A stretch of DNA of 32,951 nt from Faecalitalea sp. UBA4312 (GTDB taxonomy: Bacteria > Bacillota_I > Bacilli_A > Erysipelotrichales > Erysipelotrichaceae). This document shows positions 7,939 through 16,069 of this stretch, in pieces. Where the stretch lies: assembly GCA_002394635.1 (NCBI GenBank), contig DGUK01000075.1, positions 29,677-62,627 on the forward strand, written 5' to 3'. The notes below the pieces were generated by a model. That model saw nothing but the letters and a program-made list of their open reading frames with translations, did not search any database and was not told where the DNA came from. Every line of letters starts with the position of its first letter. Within the stretch, counting starts at the first letter, position 1. Position numbers and translations under genes: made by a program.

Positions 7939-10029
7939 ATGGATACAAAAAAGAAATTATTAAAAGGAATTGGTTATCCAATGGCAGCCTGCGCCACTTT
8001 TGCGTTAGTTAGTGCACCAGTGTTTGCGGAAGAGAATGATTCAGCAATAACGGAGGATACATCCGTACCTGTAGAGGAAGGATCCTTACCTTCCCAAGAA
8101 ACCATCAGTACAGAACCAACTACCGAAGAAAGTGATCAGGAACAACTACAAGAGGAAGTGGATCAAATCAATGAAGCAATCGATCAAAGAGAGCAGGTAC
8201 AGAAAGAACTTGATGCGGAAAGCACAGAAGATACAAGCTTCAACGAAACATTGACGCAACCAAATGAGGTAAAGAAAGCACCGCAACAATTGAAAGCCAA
8301 CGAAGTTGAAAAAACAACCATCAATTTTGCCGGTTGGGACTTTGCATGGTTTACGTATCATCATGTATCATACCACGATTACCATTATAGAGAATTTAAA
8401 GATGTAGATATAGATACAGCTATTTTGTCGTTTGAAGAAGATGGTTTATTTAATAAACTGGCTTATACATTTAGCAGTGGACAAGTGATGGTCGGAAAAG
8501 AAGTTATCAATCCAAACGATGATTCTTATTGGACATTGATCGGATATGTACCGGTAATGGATTTCGAATATGGGCGTCCGAAAGTATATGGTTATTACAA
8601 TTCGGGTCATCAGGAAGAAAATGAACTATACAAAAAGTATTATGAATTTGCTTCTCAAGAGGATGCAATTTCCTTTGTACAGGATCATGGTGGCGTTCTG
8701 TATGGAGAACATCCGACAGAAGATCTCCTCAAAGAAAACGGGTATATCATTGGTGTATGGTATAAAAAGGCATTCGAAGTACCAAAGAATAAAGATACAG
8801 AATTCCGGGATATCCAACCGGTTCCACCAGTAGACTATCAACCGACTACCGAAGGCCTGATCAAAGATGTTGAGGTCATTCGTGAGGGCACACATTCGAA
8901 AGTAATCTATACGGTCACAATTCCAAAGGATATAGATGATAAAGAACTGAATATAAACGTACTGGATTTTGGAGAAGTGATAGTACCTGGTAATCAGCCA
9001 GGGGATACAATTGAATATGAGATCCACGTCATCGACCTAAGCGGTCAATACAAGTATAAAGCCAAGAGCGGTGCGGAAGGAACGATTGCTTATGACGGAG
9101 AAACGGTTATAGGCAAAGGATTTGAAGGTTATGATATCTTCAAAACGCAAGGAAACAATTCCTATTCTACCTATAGTCGAAGAGGTATTAATCGTCCGCT
9201 GGAATACTTGTTAAAGGATGAATATCCAGGATACGGCATTGATGATCTGGAGTATCTCATTAAGAGATATCACTTGACATGGACGGACCTGATTGGAGAT
9301 GCATTGATCACCCATGGATATGGAAGTGAGTTTGCCCAGCAGGAGAATCCGGATTATGAAGCGGTCATCAATAAATACCTGCATAAATACTATATCGATT
9401 GGTTCTCTATTAACGATCCGGATGGTAAGACTTATACATCCTTTGATGAATTATCCAGAGAACAGATTGGTATTCTTTACAAGAGTGTCAATAGCATTCA
9501 AGAGACAGAAACCAATGGCCAAGTAGCTTCTGGCTTATACTGGGGATTCTATGAACACCTGTTCCCAATCAGTGGGGATGGAAGCGATTATCGAGGATCG
9601 TACAGCTGGATGAAAAAACCGACCGGTTTTGGGCCACAGGATGGAAATACTTTTGATGAAGTGACTTCTTCCCAATGGAATAGCAGTAAGACAGTGCTGG
9701 AGAATGCTACAAAATACGTCATCCATTATTATCAGTACATTGATGGAGAATACAATGGAAATAATATGCAGGATACGAAATTCTTTATCGGTGTACAGTT
9801 TAAATTGGAAAAAGATGAGCCGGATACACCGGAACCACCAAAACCAACTCCGCCAGAACCAGAGAAACCGACTCCACCAGAACCGGAAAAACCAACACAG
9901 GAACAGCCAAAGATCGAAGTTGCGACCGGAGTCTTTGTGGATGCACAGATTTGGATGTCTTTGATGGGAGCTAGTGCAGCAACATTGGCTGGAGCTAAAC
10001 TGCATAGAAGGAATAAAAAGAGAAAATAA
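7939..10029 (+). CDS. Secreted, probably anchored surface protein of unknown function
   Basis: Family not recognised. The 696-residue protein has a clear signal peptide (Lys-rich start, hydrophobic core, APVFA cut after residue 30), then an acidic Ser/Thr/Glu-rich stretch to about residue 115 containing a likely helical segment, an aromatic-rich domain (about 118-290), a beta-rich region (about 300-380) and a Tyr/Trp-rich domain (about 400-625). A Pro-rich linker with tandem PTPPEPEK units follows. The C-terminus looks like a sorting signal: a hydrophobic segment and a basic tail (HRRNKKRK), but EVATG (660-664) stands where LPxTG is expected. GGGG at good spacing supports the ATG. It has its own promoter and terminator, so it is monocistronic. 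Confidence 0.85.
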   Translation: MDTKKKLLKGIGYPMAACATFALVSAPVFAEENDSAITEDTSVPVEEGSLPSQETISTEPTTEESDQEQLQEEVDQINEAIDQREQVQKELDAESTEDTSFNETLTQPNEVKKAPQQLKANEVEKTTINFAGWDFAWFTYHHVSYHDYHYREFKDVDIDTAILSFEEDGLFNKLAYTFSSGQVMVGKEVINPNDDSYWTLIGYVPVMDFEYGRPKVYGYYNSGHQEENELYKKYYEFASQEDAISFVQDHGGVLYGEHPTEDLLKENGYIIGVWYKKAFEVPKNKDTEFRDIQPVPPVDYQPTTEGLIKDVEVIREGTHSKVIYTVTIPKDIDDKELNINVLDFGEVIVPGNQPGDTIEYEIHVIDLSGQYKYKAKSGAEGTIAYDGETVIGKGFEGYDIFKTQGNNSYSTYSRRGINRPLEYLLKDEYPGYGIDDLEYLIKRYHLTWTDLIGDALITHGYGSEFAQQENPDYEAVINKYLHKYYIDWFSINDPDGKTYTSFDELSREQIGILYKSVNSIQETETNGQVASGLYWGFYEHLFPISGDGSDYRGSYSWMKKPTGFGPQDGNTFDEVTSSQWNSSKTVLENATKYVIHYYQYIDGEYNGNNMQDTKFFIGVQFKLEKDEPDTPEPPKPTPPEPEKPTPPEPEKPTQEQPKIEVATGVFVDAQIWMSLMGASAATLAGAKLHRRNKKRK

Positions 10030-10034
10030 GAATG

Positions 10035-10065
10035 AAAAACACAGCTGAAATAGCTGTGTTTTTTT
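10035..10065 (+). terminator. Terminator after the 7939 gene
   Basis: AACACAGCT and AGCTGTGTT pair around GAAAT and are followed by a T-run. Confidence 0.85.
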
Positions 10066-10142
10066 AGATCTAAGATTAAATGAATAAAAATAAATAGAGA
10101 TATATCGATTGTGAAAATAAAGATATTTACGACATTTGCCTA

Positions 10143-10173
10143 TTGACATTCCGCGAAAATAGTTCATCATAAA
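10143..10173 (+). promoter_or_regulatory. Possible promoter of the Na/Pi transporter gene
   Basis: A perfect -35 box TTGACA (10143-10148) is present, but the best -10 partner is CATAAA (10168-10173) at a long 19-base spacing, so the assignment is tentative. Confidence 0.35.
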
Positions 10174-10199
10174 CTATAAGTAAAATATAAGTGAAGTAT

Positions 10200-10223
10200 A
10201 TGAACTTTAAGAGAAGTATATGA
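10200..10223 (+). CDS. Seven-codon upstream mini-ORF 1
   Basis: ATG to TGA encoding MNFKRSI. Its stop overlaps the next ATG as ATGA, an arrangement typical of translational coupling. Whether it is translated is not known; it has a GTGAAG sequence upstream, which is only a fair ribosome site. Confidence 0.35.
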   Translation: MNFKRSI

Positions 10224-10243
10224 AATCTAGGAGAAGTATATGA
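10220..10243 (+). CDS. Seven-codon upstream mini-ORF 2
   Basis: ATG to TGA encoding MKSRRSI, starting inside the stop of mini-ORF 1 and ending inside the start codon of the transporter gene (ATGA). Its codons AGG AGA double as the Shine-Dalgarno site of the transporter, so ribosomes on it would mask or deliver to that start. Confidence 0.4.
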   Translation: MKSRRSI

Positions 10244-12030
10244 GTTTTTTTGACATATTAAGCTTGTTTGGAGGATTGGCGTTATTCCTGTATGGGATGC
10301 GTTTAATGGGCGACGGACTGAAAGAAAGTTCTTCCGGGACATTGAAACGAGCTATGGAACATGTCACCAACAATCCATTCAAAGCGTTTTTATTGGGATT
10401 GGCTATCACGGCCTTGATTCAGTCATCGACTGCAACCATTGTGATTACAGCTGGTCTGGTCGGAGCGGGCATCCTGACATTACATCAGTCCTTAGGAATT
10501 ATTGTTGGTGCTAATGTTGGTACCACAGTGACCGGACAGATCATTCGGTTATTGGATCTGAACGCTGACAGTGGCGCTATTTTGCGTTTGTTTCAGCCTT
10601 CGACTTTGGCGCCGTTAACACTGGTGATCGGGATTATCTTGATCATGGGATTTAAAAATCAGAAATCTATCGGGAATATTGCGATTGGTTTTGGTATTTT
10701 GTTTACTGGTTTAATGAACATGACAGCTGCCGTTGAGGTTTTTGGACAATCTGAAATTGTTCAGCATCTGTTTACTGGACTGGGAAACAATCCGGTTTTA
10801 GGATATATCACCGGTGCGGCTGTTGCTTTTGTCCTGCAGAGCTCTTCGGCGACCATTGGTATTTTACAGGCATTCTCGTCTTCGGGCATGCTCACATTCA
10901 AAGCCATCTATTCTGTAATCGTCGGCGTTTATCTAGGGGATTGTGTAACGACATTGATCGTGTGCTGGATCGGTGCCAAAGCTGAGCCAAGACGGGTTGG
11001 AATGGTCAATATCATTTTCAACTTTTTTAAATCAATATTGGTATTAGTTGGTGTTTTTGTCGCTCATCATTTAGGGCTTCTGGATGGATTGTGGGAGATG
11101 ACAGTCAACTCTGGTATCATAGCCAATACCAATACGGTCTTTAATTTGGCCTGTGCGTTAGTATTGTTGCCATTTTTAAATCGTTTCGAAAAACTAAGCA
11201 TTCAGATTGTCAAAGATGATCCGACACCACCCAATAAGTATCGAGATGTCTATGACTCTTTAAGTACTGCCTTTGTGGACACACCGGCTCTGGCTTTACG
11301 AAGTTGTTACGATGCGTTATTAACTTCTTTTCATGCGTCGGAAGAAAATATCAAAAGAGCAGTGGAGCTGCTACGTGTGTACAATGGAAAAGAATATGCG
11401 GAAATAGCACAAGAAGAAGCGCGGATCGATGAACTGAGTGACCGGATCAGTAAATACATTGTCGAGTTGCTGCCTCATTTGCAGGAAGCGACGCATGTGT
11501 CTATTTTAGACCAGTATTATAAAATGACGACGGAGTTTGAAAACCTGGGAGATATCGCTGAAGATATTGCGGATGTAGCAAAGGATCTACATGAGAATAA
11601 CACAGTTATTTCACAGACTGCTCATAAACAGCTGGTAGTTTTATTGGAACTGATCCAGGATATTTTGGACAATGCCGAGCTGGCCTTCTCCAAGCGAGAT
11701 GTGGAAGCGGCTTATGCGATTGCCCCTTTAGAGCAGGTTGTGGATGAGATGATTGATATCCTGAAAGAAGATCATCTGAAACGTATGAGTGAAGGAACAT
11801 GTGACATCTATGCAGATGCCAGTTTTGTGAACCTGATGTCGTGTTTTAAGATGATTGCTGGAATCTGTTCCAATGTAGGCAATGCGGTCATTGTCCGTGT
11901 CCACCCGGAGCTGGCAAAACATAAGCATACTTATTTTGCTGACATCAGCTCGGGTACTGATGAAGAATACAATGAAGAGTATACCAAAGCAAAGCAGAAG
12001 TACATGGAGTCGATTGAAAACATAAATTAA
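10240..12030 (+). CDS. Na/Pi cotransporter family protein with PhoU domain
   Basis: Predicted sodium-dependent phosphate transporter of the NptA/YjbB type in the membrane. The 596-residue protein carries two inverted Na_Pi_cotrans repeats, each with a QSS motif (IQSSTATIV and LQSSSATIG), the GANVGTT motif, and about eight to nine membrane helices to about residue 315. The rest (about 340-570) is helical and matches the PhoU-like cytoplasmic domain these proteins often carry. The start overlaps a mini-ORF stop (see repeat at 10191). In some bacteria such proteins affect c-di-AMP or phosphate homeostasis; no Pst operon is nearby. A terminator follows. Confidence 0.92.
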   Translation: MSFFDILSLFGGLALFLYGMRLMGDGLKESSSGTLKRAMEHVTNNPFKAFLLGLAITALIQSSTATIVITAGLVGAGILTLHQSLGIIVGANVGTTVTGQIIRLLDLNADSGAILRLFQPSTLAPLTLVIGIILIMGFKNQKSIGNIAIGFGILFTGLMNMTAAVEVFGQSEIVQHLFTGLGNNPVLGYITGAAVAFVLQSSSATIGILQAFSSSGMLTFKAIYSVIVGVYLGDCVTTLIVCWIGAKAEPRRVGMVNIIFNFFKSILVLVGVFVAHHLGLLDGLWEMTVNSGIIANTNTVFNLACALVLLPFLNRFEKLSIQIVKDDPTPPNKYRDVYDSLSTAFVDTPALALRSCYDALLTSFHASEENIKRAVELLRVYNGKEYAEIAQEEARIDELSDRISKYIVELLPHLQEATHVSILDQYYKMTTEFENLGDIAEDIADVAKDLHENNTVISQTAHKQLVVLLELIQDILDNAELAFSKRDVEAAYAIAPLEQVVDEMIDILKEDHLKRMSEGTCDIYADASFVNLMSCFKMIAGICSNVGNAVIVRVHPELAKHKHTYFADISSGTDEEYNEEYTKAKQKYMESIENIN

Positions 12031-12052
12031 TTAGATGAAAAGAATTAAAGAG

Positions 12053-12084
12053 ATAGGAGATTCTAAAGAATTTCCTATTTTTTT
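12053..12084 (+). terminator. Terminator after the Na/Pi transporter gene
   Basis: ATAGGAGATTC and GAATTTCCTAT pair (one G-U) around TAAA, followed by a T-run. Confidence 0.85.
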
Positions 12085-12172
12085 AAAAAATTAATGTAGA
12101 TTGAATATATATACATAGTATCAATAATCGTATTCATCAATGCATACGCTATAGGCAAAAAAACGAAATTCC

Positions 12173-12200
12173 TTGATAAATAAGGCAGAAACCGTATTAT
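12173..12200 (+). promoter_or_regulatory. Candidate promoter 1 of the BY-kinase operon
   Basis: TTGATA (12173-12178) and TATTAT (12195-12200) at 16-base spacing. Confidence 0.5.
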
Positions 12201-12206
12201 ATTAAG

Positions 12207-12235
12207 TTGAGTTTTAATGTATGTTCATGTAGAAT
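12207..12235 (+). promoter_or_regulatory. Candidate promoter 2 of the BY-kinase operon
   Basis: TTGAGT (12207-12212) and TAGAAT (12230-12235) at 17-base spacing, just downstream of candidate 1. Either or both may be used. Confidence 0.4.
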
Positions 12236-12266
12236 GATAATGATTTTAGATAGGTGGTAAATATAA

Positions 12267-13196
12267 ATGAGTGAGAAAGCGAAAACTCAGAATACAGATA
12301 CATCCAATCGTTTAGAAAGGACAGATCAAAAGGAAGCTGAGAGCGTCAATAAACAAGTTCAATCTCGTCAGATGGTCGTGCAAAAGATCCGTAAAAACAG
12401 AAAGAGCAGTTTTAGTATTTTTATGGTGATAGTAGCTCTGATCAGTACGGTTATTTGCTTGATCTATCAGACACACTATACTGATAAGACTGCTCCGGTC
12501 ATTACGGTTCCGACTTCTGAGATCCAGTGCCCGGTTAGCGAAGCTGGGGATGAACAGCTACTGGCTGGTGTCAAAGCAACGGATGATCGCGATGGGGACG
12601 TTACTTCTTCGCTGGTCATTGAAAAGCTTGGTCCGGTCATCAACAATTCAAGAACGATAACCTATGCGGCAGTGGATGCTTCCAACAATGTAGGTCGAGC
12701 AACACGGACCATGGTTTATACGAATTATTCAGCACCGACTTTTTCTATGTCGGCACCGCTGGTTATGCGTCAGGGGGATACTCTGGAGCTGGATAAATTG
12801 GTTTTTGCCAACAGTTCGGTGGATGGAGATCTGTCCAGTCAGATCAAGTTTTCTTTTGATTCCTCCGTGAATGTCAATCGAACGGGGGAATATCCTGTGC
12901 ACATTTCAGTTATGGACAGTGCCGGTACGACATCGATGCTGGATACCGAATTGTATGTGTATAGTAAAGAGCAGTCGAAGATCGAAATCACATTGACAGA
13001 ATATCTGGTTTATCTGGATGTCAATGCGGAGTTTGATCCGATGCTTTATGTAGAAGATGTTTCCCATGGCTATCCGGAGCAAATTGAGGTGGCTTCCGAT
13101 GTGGATACGGGCAAACCAGGAACATATTTAGTTCGTTATACGATTACAGATGAGAATGCAGCAGGCTGTACACAGCTTGTGGTGATTGTAAAGTAG
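12267..13196 (+). CDS. Membrane-anchored protein with DUF5011-type Ig-like domains
   Basis: The 309-residue protein has a charged cytoplasmic N-terminus of about 48 residues, one membrane helix (about 49-68) and an extracellular part built of Ig-like modules. The first (about 75-155) has the DUF5011 hallmarks: TAPVITVP, then GVKATDDRDGDVTSSL and a closing AVDASNNVG. A second, looser copy (SSVDGDLSSQ, VMDSAGTT) and a third (TGKPGTYLVRYTITDENA) follow. AGGTGG is nine bases before the ATG. It heads the kinase-phosphatase operon, so a role as a surface sensor or cell-wall partner of the kinases is plausible but inferred from position only. Confidence 0.8.
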   Translation: MSEKAKTQNTDTSNRLERTDQKEAESVNKQVQSRQMVVQKIRKNRKSSFSIFMVIVALISTVICLIYQTHYTDKTAPVITVPTSEIQCPVSEAGDEQLLAGVKATDDRDGDVTSSLVIEKLGPVINNSRTITYAAVDASNNVGRATRTMVYTNYSAPTFSMSAPLVMRQGDTLELDKLVFANSSVDGDLSSQIKFSFDSSVNVNRTGEYPVHISVMDSAGTTSMLDTELYVYSKEQSKIEITLTEYLVYLDVNAEFDPMLYVEDVSHGYPEQIEVASDVDTGKPGTYLVRYTITDENAAGCTQLVVIVK

Positions 13197-13205
13197 GTGA
13201 AAAGT

Positions 13206-14693
13206 ATGGATGAAAATAAAACAAATCTTTCGGATATCATTTCCTGCCTGCTTTCGGATATATTGAAAAACTGGTTTTTGATTCTTTGCGTGGCAATCAG
13301 TGCCGGTTTGTGGATGACCATTGCTTCTTCGTATATTCGAAAACCAACCTATACATCGCAGGCTACATGCGTTGTGTTTAATCAAAGCAATACAGAAGGA
13401 GCCTATGGAAACGCAAAATCAGTCAAGGACAATCTTAAGAGTTTTCAGTCAGTACTGGACAGTACAGTTTTTAAAAAACGGATGGCCGAACAGATGAATG
13501 TGGACTCTTTTCAGGGAACGATCGACAGTTCTGTTTTACCGGACACCAATCTGATAACCATATCCGTTACTTCTACCAATCCGGTTACATCTTTTAGGGA
13601 ATTGCAGTATGTGCTAAAGAATTATGATCAGGTGCTGGATAAAGTGACCGGTTCTATGGTTATTGATATTCTGGAACAACCGGAAATTCCTTCCAAGCCG
13701 AATAATCAATATAGTTTCCGACATCTGTTTGTGCTTGGATCAGCGGGCGGGGCCTTTGGGATGGTTTTACTGACGGTTGCCAATTCGATGGCTCGAAAGG
13801 GGATCCGAAGCCGTGAAGATGTCAATAACAAACTGGGGATGGAACTGCTGGGAACGATCCATCATGAGAGAAAGTACGCCAGCCTGAATGCATGGATCCA
13901 TCGCAATCCGACCAAGATGTTGATGACGGAACCGACGGTGAGCTTTGATTTTGTTGAAAACATCCGGAAGATGCATACTAAGCTATTGTATGACAATGAA
14001 AAAGTACCTAACCAAGTGATGATGATTACTTCTACGGCCCCTAAGGAAGGCAAGACGATCATGGCGGCCAATCTGGCATTTTCCTTTGCGCAAAGAGGGG
14101 CTAAAGTTTTATTGATTGAAGCCAATTGCCGGCAGAAGGAACTGGCCGACCTGTTTGACCTGGATCCGGAAAAAGGATGGGAATACGACGAGGAAATACA
14201 AAATTATACAAAGCAAATTCAAAGAGTTTCTCAGACTTCTTTGTTTGTACTAGCCAATGCGAAAGCGCAGGATAAAAAAATTACCCAGGTCTTTGGGGTA
14301 CCGGCTTTCCATTCCTTTATTCAGCAGGCAAGGGAAAAAATGGATTTTATTTTTGTGGATGCACCTAGTATTGCCAATCGCTCGGATCTTATTGATCTAG
14401 CCAATCTGGTAGACGGGTCTATATTTGTAATTCGTCAGAATGATCAGAATATAGACAACATCAATGAAGCAATCGATACTTTAAGTTATTACGGCAATGG
14501 GATCCTCGGAGTTATCTTAAATGACAAGGCCCATCGGAATGCGGTTGTCGGGGCATCAGGTTATGGCTATGGATATGGCTACGGGTATGGTTATGGACGC
14601 TATGGTGGCTATGGACGCTATGGACGCTATGGACGCTATGGAACCGGGCGTTATGGACGTAAAAGTACAACAGAAGGGGGGCGTCCGGCATGA
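13206..14693 (+). CDS. Wzz-BY-kinase fusion with degenerate Walker A' and tyrosine tail
   Basis: The 495-residue protein has two membrane helices (about residues 19-41 and 175-198) flanking an extracellular Wzz-type region, then a cytoplasmic BY-kinase (bacterial tyrosine kinase) domain. Walker A is STAPKEGKT (276-284) with its lysine, and Walker B ends at Asp385 (FVDAPS). Walker A', normally DxDxR, reads EANCR (305-309): both aspartates are changed. Residues 452-485 form a Gly/Tyr/Arg tail with 12 tyrosines, the usual autophosphorylation site of the family. AGGTG lies six bases before this ATG; an in-frame GTG at 13197 directly follows the previous stop but lacks spacing. Its stop overlaps the next start (ATGA). 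Probably a substrate or regulatory partner of the next kinase. Confidence 0.88.
   Translation: MDENKTNLSDIISCLLSDILKNWFLILCVAISAGLWMTIASSYIRKPTYTSQATCVVFNQSNTEGAYGNAKSVKDNLKSFQSVLDSTVFKKRMAEQMNVDSFQGTIDSSVLPDTNLITISVTSTNPVTSFRELQYVLKNYDQVLDKVTGSMVIDILEQPEIPSKPNNQYSFRHLFVLGSAGGAFGMVLLTVANSMARKGIRSREDVNNKLGMELLGTIHHERKYASLNAWIHRNPTKMLMTEPTVSFDFVENIRKMHTKLLYDNEKVPNQVMMITSTAPKEGKTIMAANLAFSFAQRGAKVLLIEANCRQKELADLFDLDPEKGWEYDEEIQNYTKQIQRVSQTSLFVLANAKAQDKKITQVFGVPAFHSFIQQAREKMDFIFVDAPSIANRSDLIDLANLVDGSIFVIRQNDQNIDNINEAIDTLSYYGNGILGVILNDKAHRNAVVGASGYGYGYGYGYGYGRYGGYGRYGRYGRYGTGRYGRKSTTEGGRPA
14559..14660 (+). repeat. Tandem repeat coding the Tyr/Gly/Arg tail
   Basis: A 102-base low-complexity tract of GGN-TAT codons (first half) and 9-base GGACGCTAT units (second half). 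It encodes 12 tyrosines in 34 codons. Near-identical units make it prone to slippage; loss or gain of 6- or 9-base units keeps the frame. Confidence 0.9.
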
Positions 14694-16066
14694 GCGAAAA
14701 TGTCAGAACCAATGAAGATCATTCCCCGAACAATTTAATAGATATTACCACATTATTCTATAAATACATGAGGGCTTTGCGAAACAACCTTCTTTTGATG
14801 ATCATCTTAGCTGCGATAGGGACAGCCTTGAATGCGATAATTACATATTATACATACCAGCCAAAATTTGTGGCCAGTGAAACATATTCGGTGAATATGT
14901 CGGAATCGTTAAACTCTTCCTATTCGGCTATGTATGATAACTATACAGCTAGTCAGATGGCCACGACCTTTGATACGCTTTTACAAAGTGATTTAATGCA
15001 GAAACGTGTTTCTGAAAAGATGAATGATGTGGGAATGACACCGGCAGATATCATGGCCAGTGTGGAACCGAATACGAACTTATTGACAATATCAGCAACC
15101 TCCAACAACCCGGAGGCGGCATATTCCACATTGGAAACAGTCATCTCTAATTATATGGAATTGTCCAATGTCATTGTTGGAAAAAGCCATATGGATCTAA
15201 TCGATGATAGTGGCATGCCGGTCGATCCCGTCAATCCATACGTTGTATGGAAGGAATGTCTGAAAGGGGCAGTATATGGAATTCTGTTGTGCATGCTCCT
15301 TGTCGGTGTACGTACATTGACAAGGAGGACGGTGGACGAACAAAAAGATTTTAAACGGTTTTTACACATGCGTTCACTGGGCTCTTTTCCTAAGGTTGTA
15401 CACAGTGTCCGTCAACAAAGACAGACCAACAGTATTCTGGTTACCAATCCGAAATACGAGGATGTTCTGCAGGAACCGTTACGTATGATACGAAATAAAT
15501 TAGAATACCAGGCCAGTCAGACCCAAGCAAAAACATTAATGTTTACTAGTGCTTTGGCTGGTGAAGGAAAGAGTACATTGGCTGTTAACATGGCAATTTC
15601 CCTGGCGCAGGCTGGAAAGAAAATCGTATTAATCGACTGCGACCTGCGAAATCCTTCCGATGCCGACATTTTCGGATTACAATGCGATATTGGATTACGA
15701 GAAGTCCTCGAAGGGACTGCTCGTTTGGAAGATGTAATCTATTCCCGAGCTGATCTGGGTTTGCCGGATGATGTGGCATTGAACTTTATTCCGGGTGGAA
15801 AAAGGATGGAAGATGGGTCTGGCATATTAAGCCAGGACGATGTCGCAAAGATCATAAAATTGGTTTCCCAATGGGCGGATTATGTTATCTTAGACTGTGC
15901 GCCGGCGGGTCTGTTGACGGATGCAGTCATTTTGGCTAAACATGCCGATGGAGTGATTTTTGTTGTCCGTAAGGATCTGGCCAAAGTAGATTTTATTATG
16001 GAATCGTTGGAGAATCTGGCATCCAGTCATATCCCGGTGCTGGGTGGTATATTGAACGGAGCCTAG
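14690..16066 (+). CDS. Wzz-BY-kinase fusion with intact kinase motifs, no tyrosine tail
   Basis: The 458-residue protein has membrane helices at about 34-55 and 184-206 enclosing a Wzz-type extracellular region, then a BY-kinase domain with all motifs: Walker A ALAGEGKST (Lys294), Walker A' VLIDCDLR (Asp316, Asp318, Arg320) and Walker B VILDCAP (Asp402). It ends at GGILNGA, just where a tyrosine cluster would normally begin, so it lacks the usual autophosphorylation tail. Start overlaps the stop of the previous kinase. In most Firmicutes the Wzz activator and kinase are two proteins; here they are fused as in Gram-negative Wzc. It probably phosphorylates the tail of its upstream neighbour; that is inference. 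Confidence 0.9.
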   Translation: MSENVRTNEDHSPNNLIDITTLFYKYMRALRNNLLLMIILAAIGTALNAIITYYTYQPKFVASETYSVNMSESLNSSYSAMYDNYTASQMATTFDTLLQSDLMQKRVSEKMNDVGMTPADIMASVEPNTNLLTISATSNNPEAAYSTLETVISNYMELSNVIVGKSHMDLIDDSGMPVDPVNPYVVWKECLKGAVYGILLCMLLVGVRTLTRRTVDEQKDFKRFLHMRSLGSFPKVVHSVRQQRQTNSILVTNPKYEDVLQEPLRMIRNKLEYQASQTQAKTLMFTSALAGEGKSTLAVNMAISLAQAGKKIVLIDCDLRNPSDADIFGLQCDIGLREVLEGTARLEDVIYSRADLGLPDDVALNFIPGGKRMEDGSGILSQDDVAKIIKLVSQWADYVILDCAPAGLLTDAVILAKHADGVIFVVRKDLAKVDFIMESLENLASSHIPVLGGILNGA

Positions 16067-16069
16067 CCG

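Larger units (their letters stand above)
10191..10250 (+). repeat. 20-bp tandem repeat carrying RBS and start codon
   Basis: Three consecutive 20-base units begin GTGAAGTATATGAAC, GAGAAGTATATGAAA and GAGAAGTATATGAGT. The core GAAGTATATGA is identical in all three. The ATG of the third unit is the transporter start codon, and the Shine-Dalgarno-like GGAGAAG precedes it. Because 20 is not a multiple of three, each ATG opens a different frame. Confidence 0.9.

Noticed and set aside
9535..10170. A 211-codon open frame on the minus strand under the 7939 gene
   Set aside because: It lies opposite the Pro-rich coding tract and across a terminator, has no ribosome site and low-complexity Phe/Trp-rich sequence, and is explained as the antisense of the real gene.
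14559..14660. Regular short repeat as a CRISPR-like array
   Set aside because: The repeat is in frame inside a BY-kinase gene, has no spacers and encodes the expected tyrosine-rich tail.
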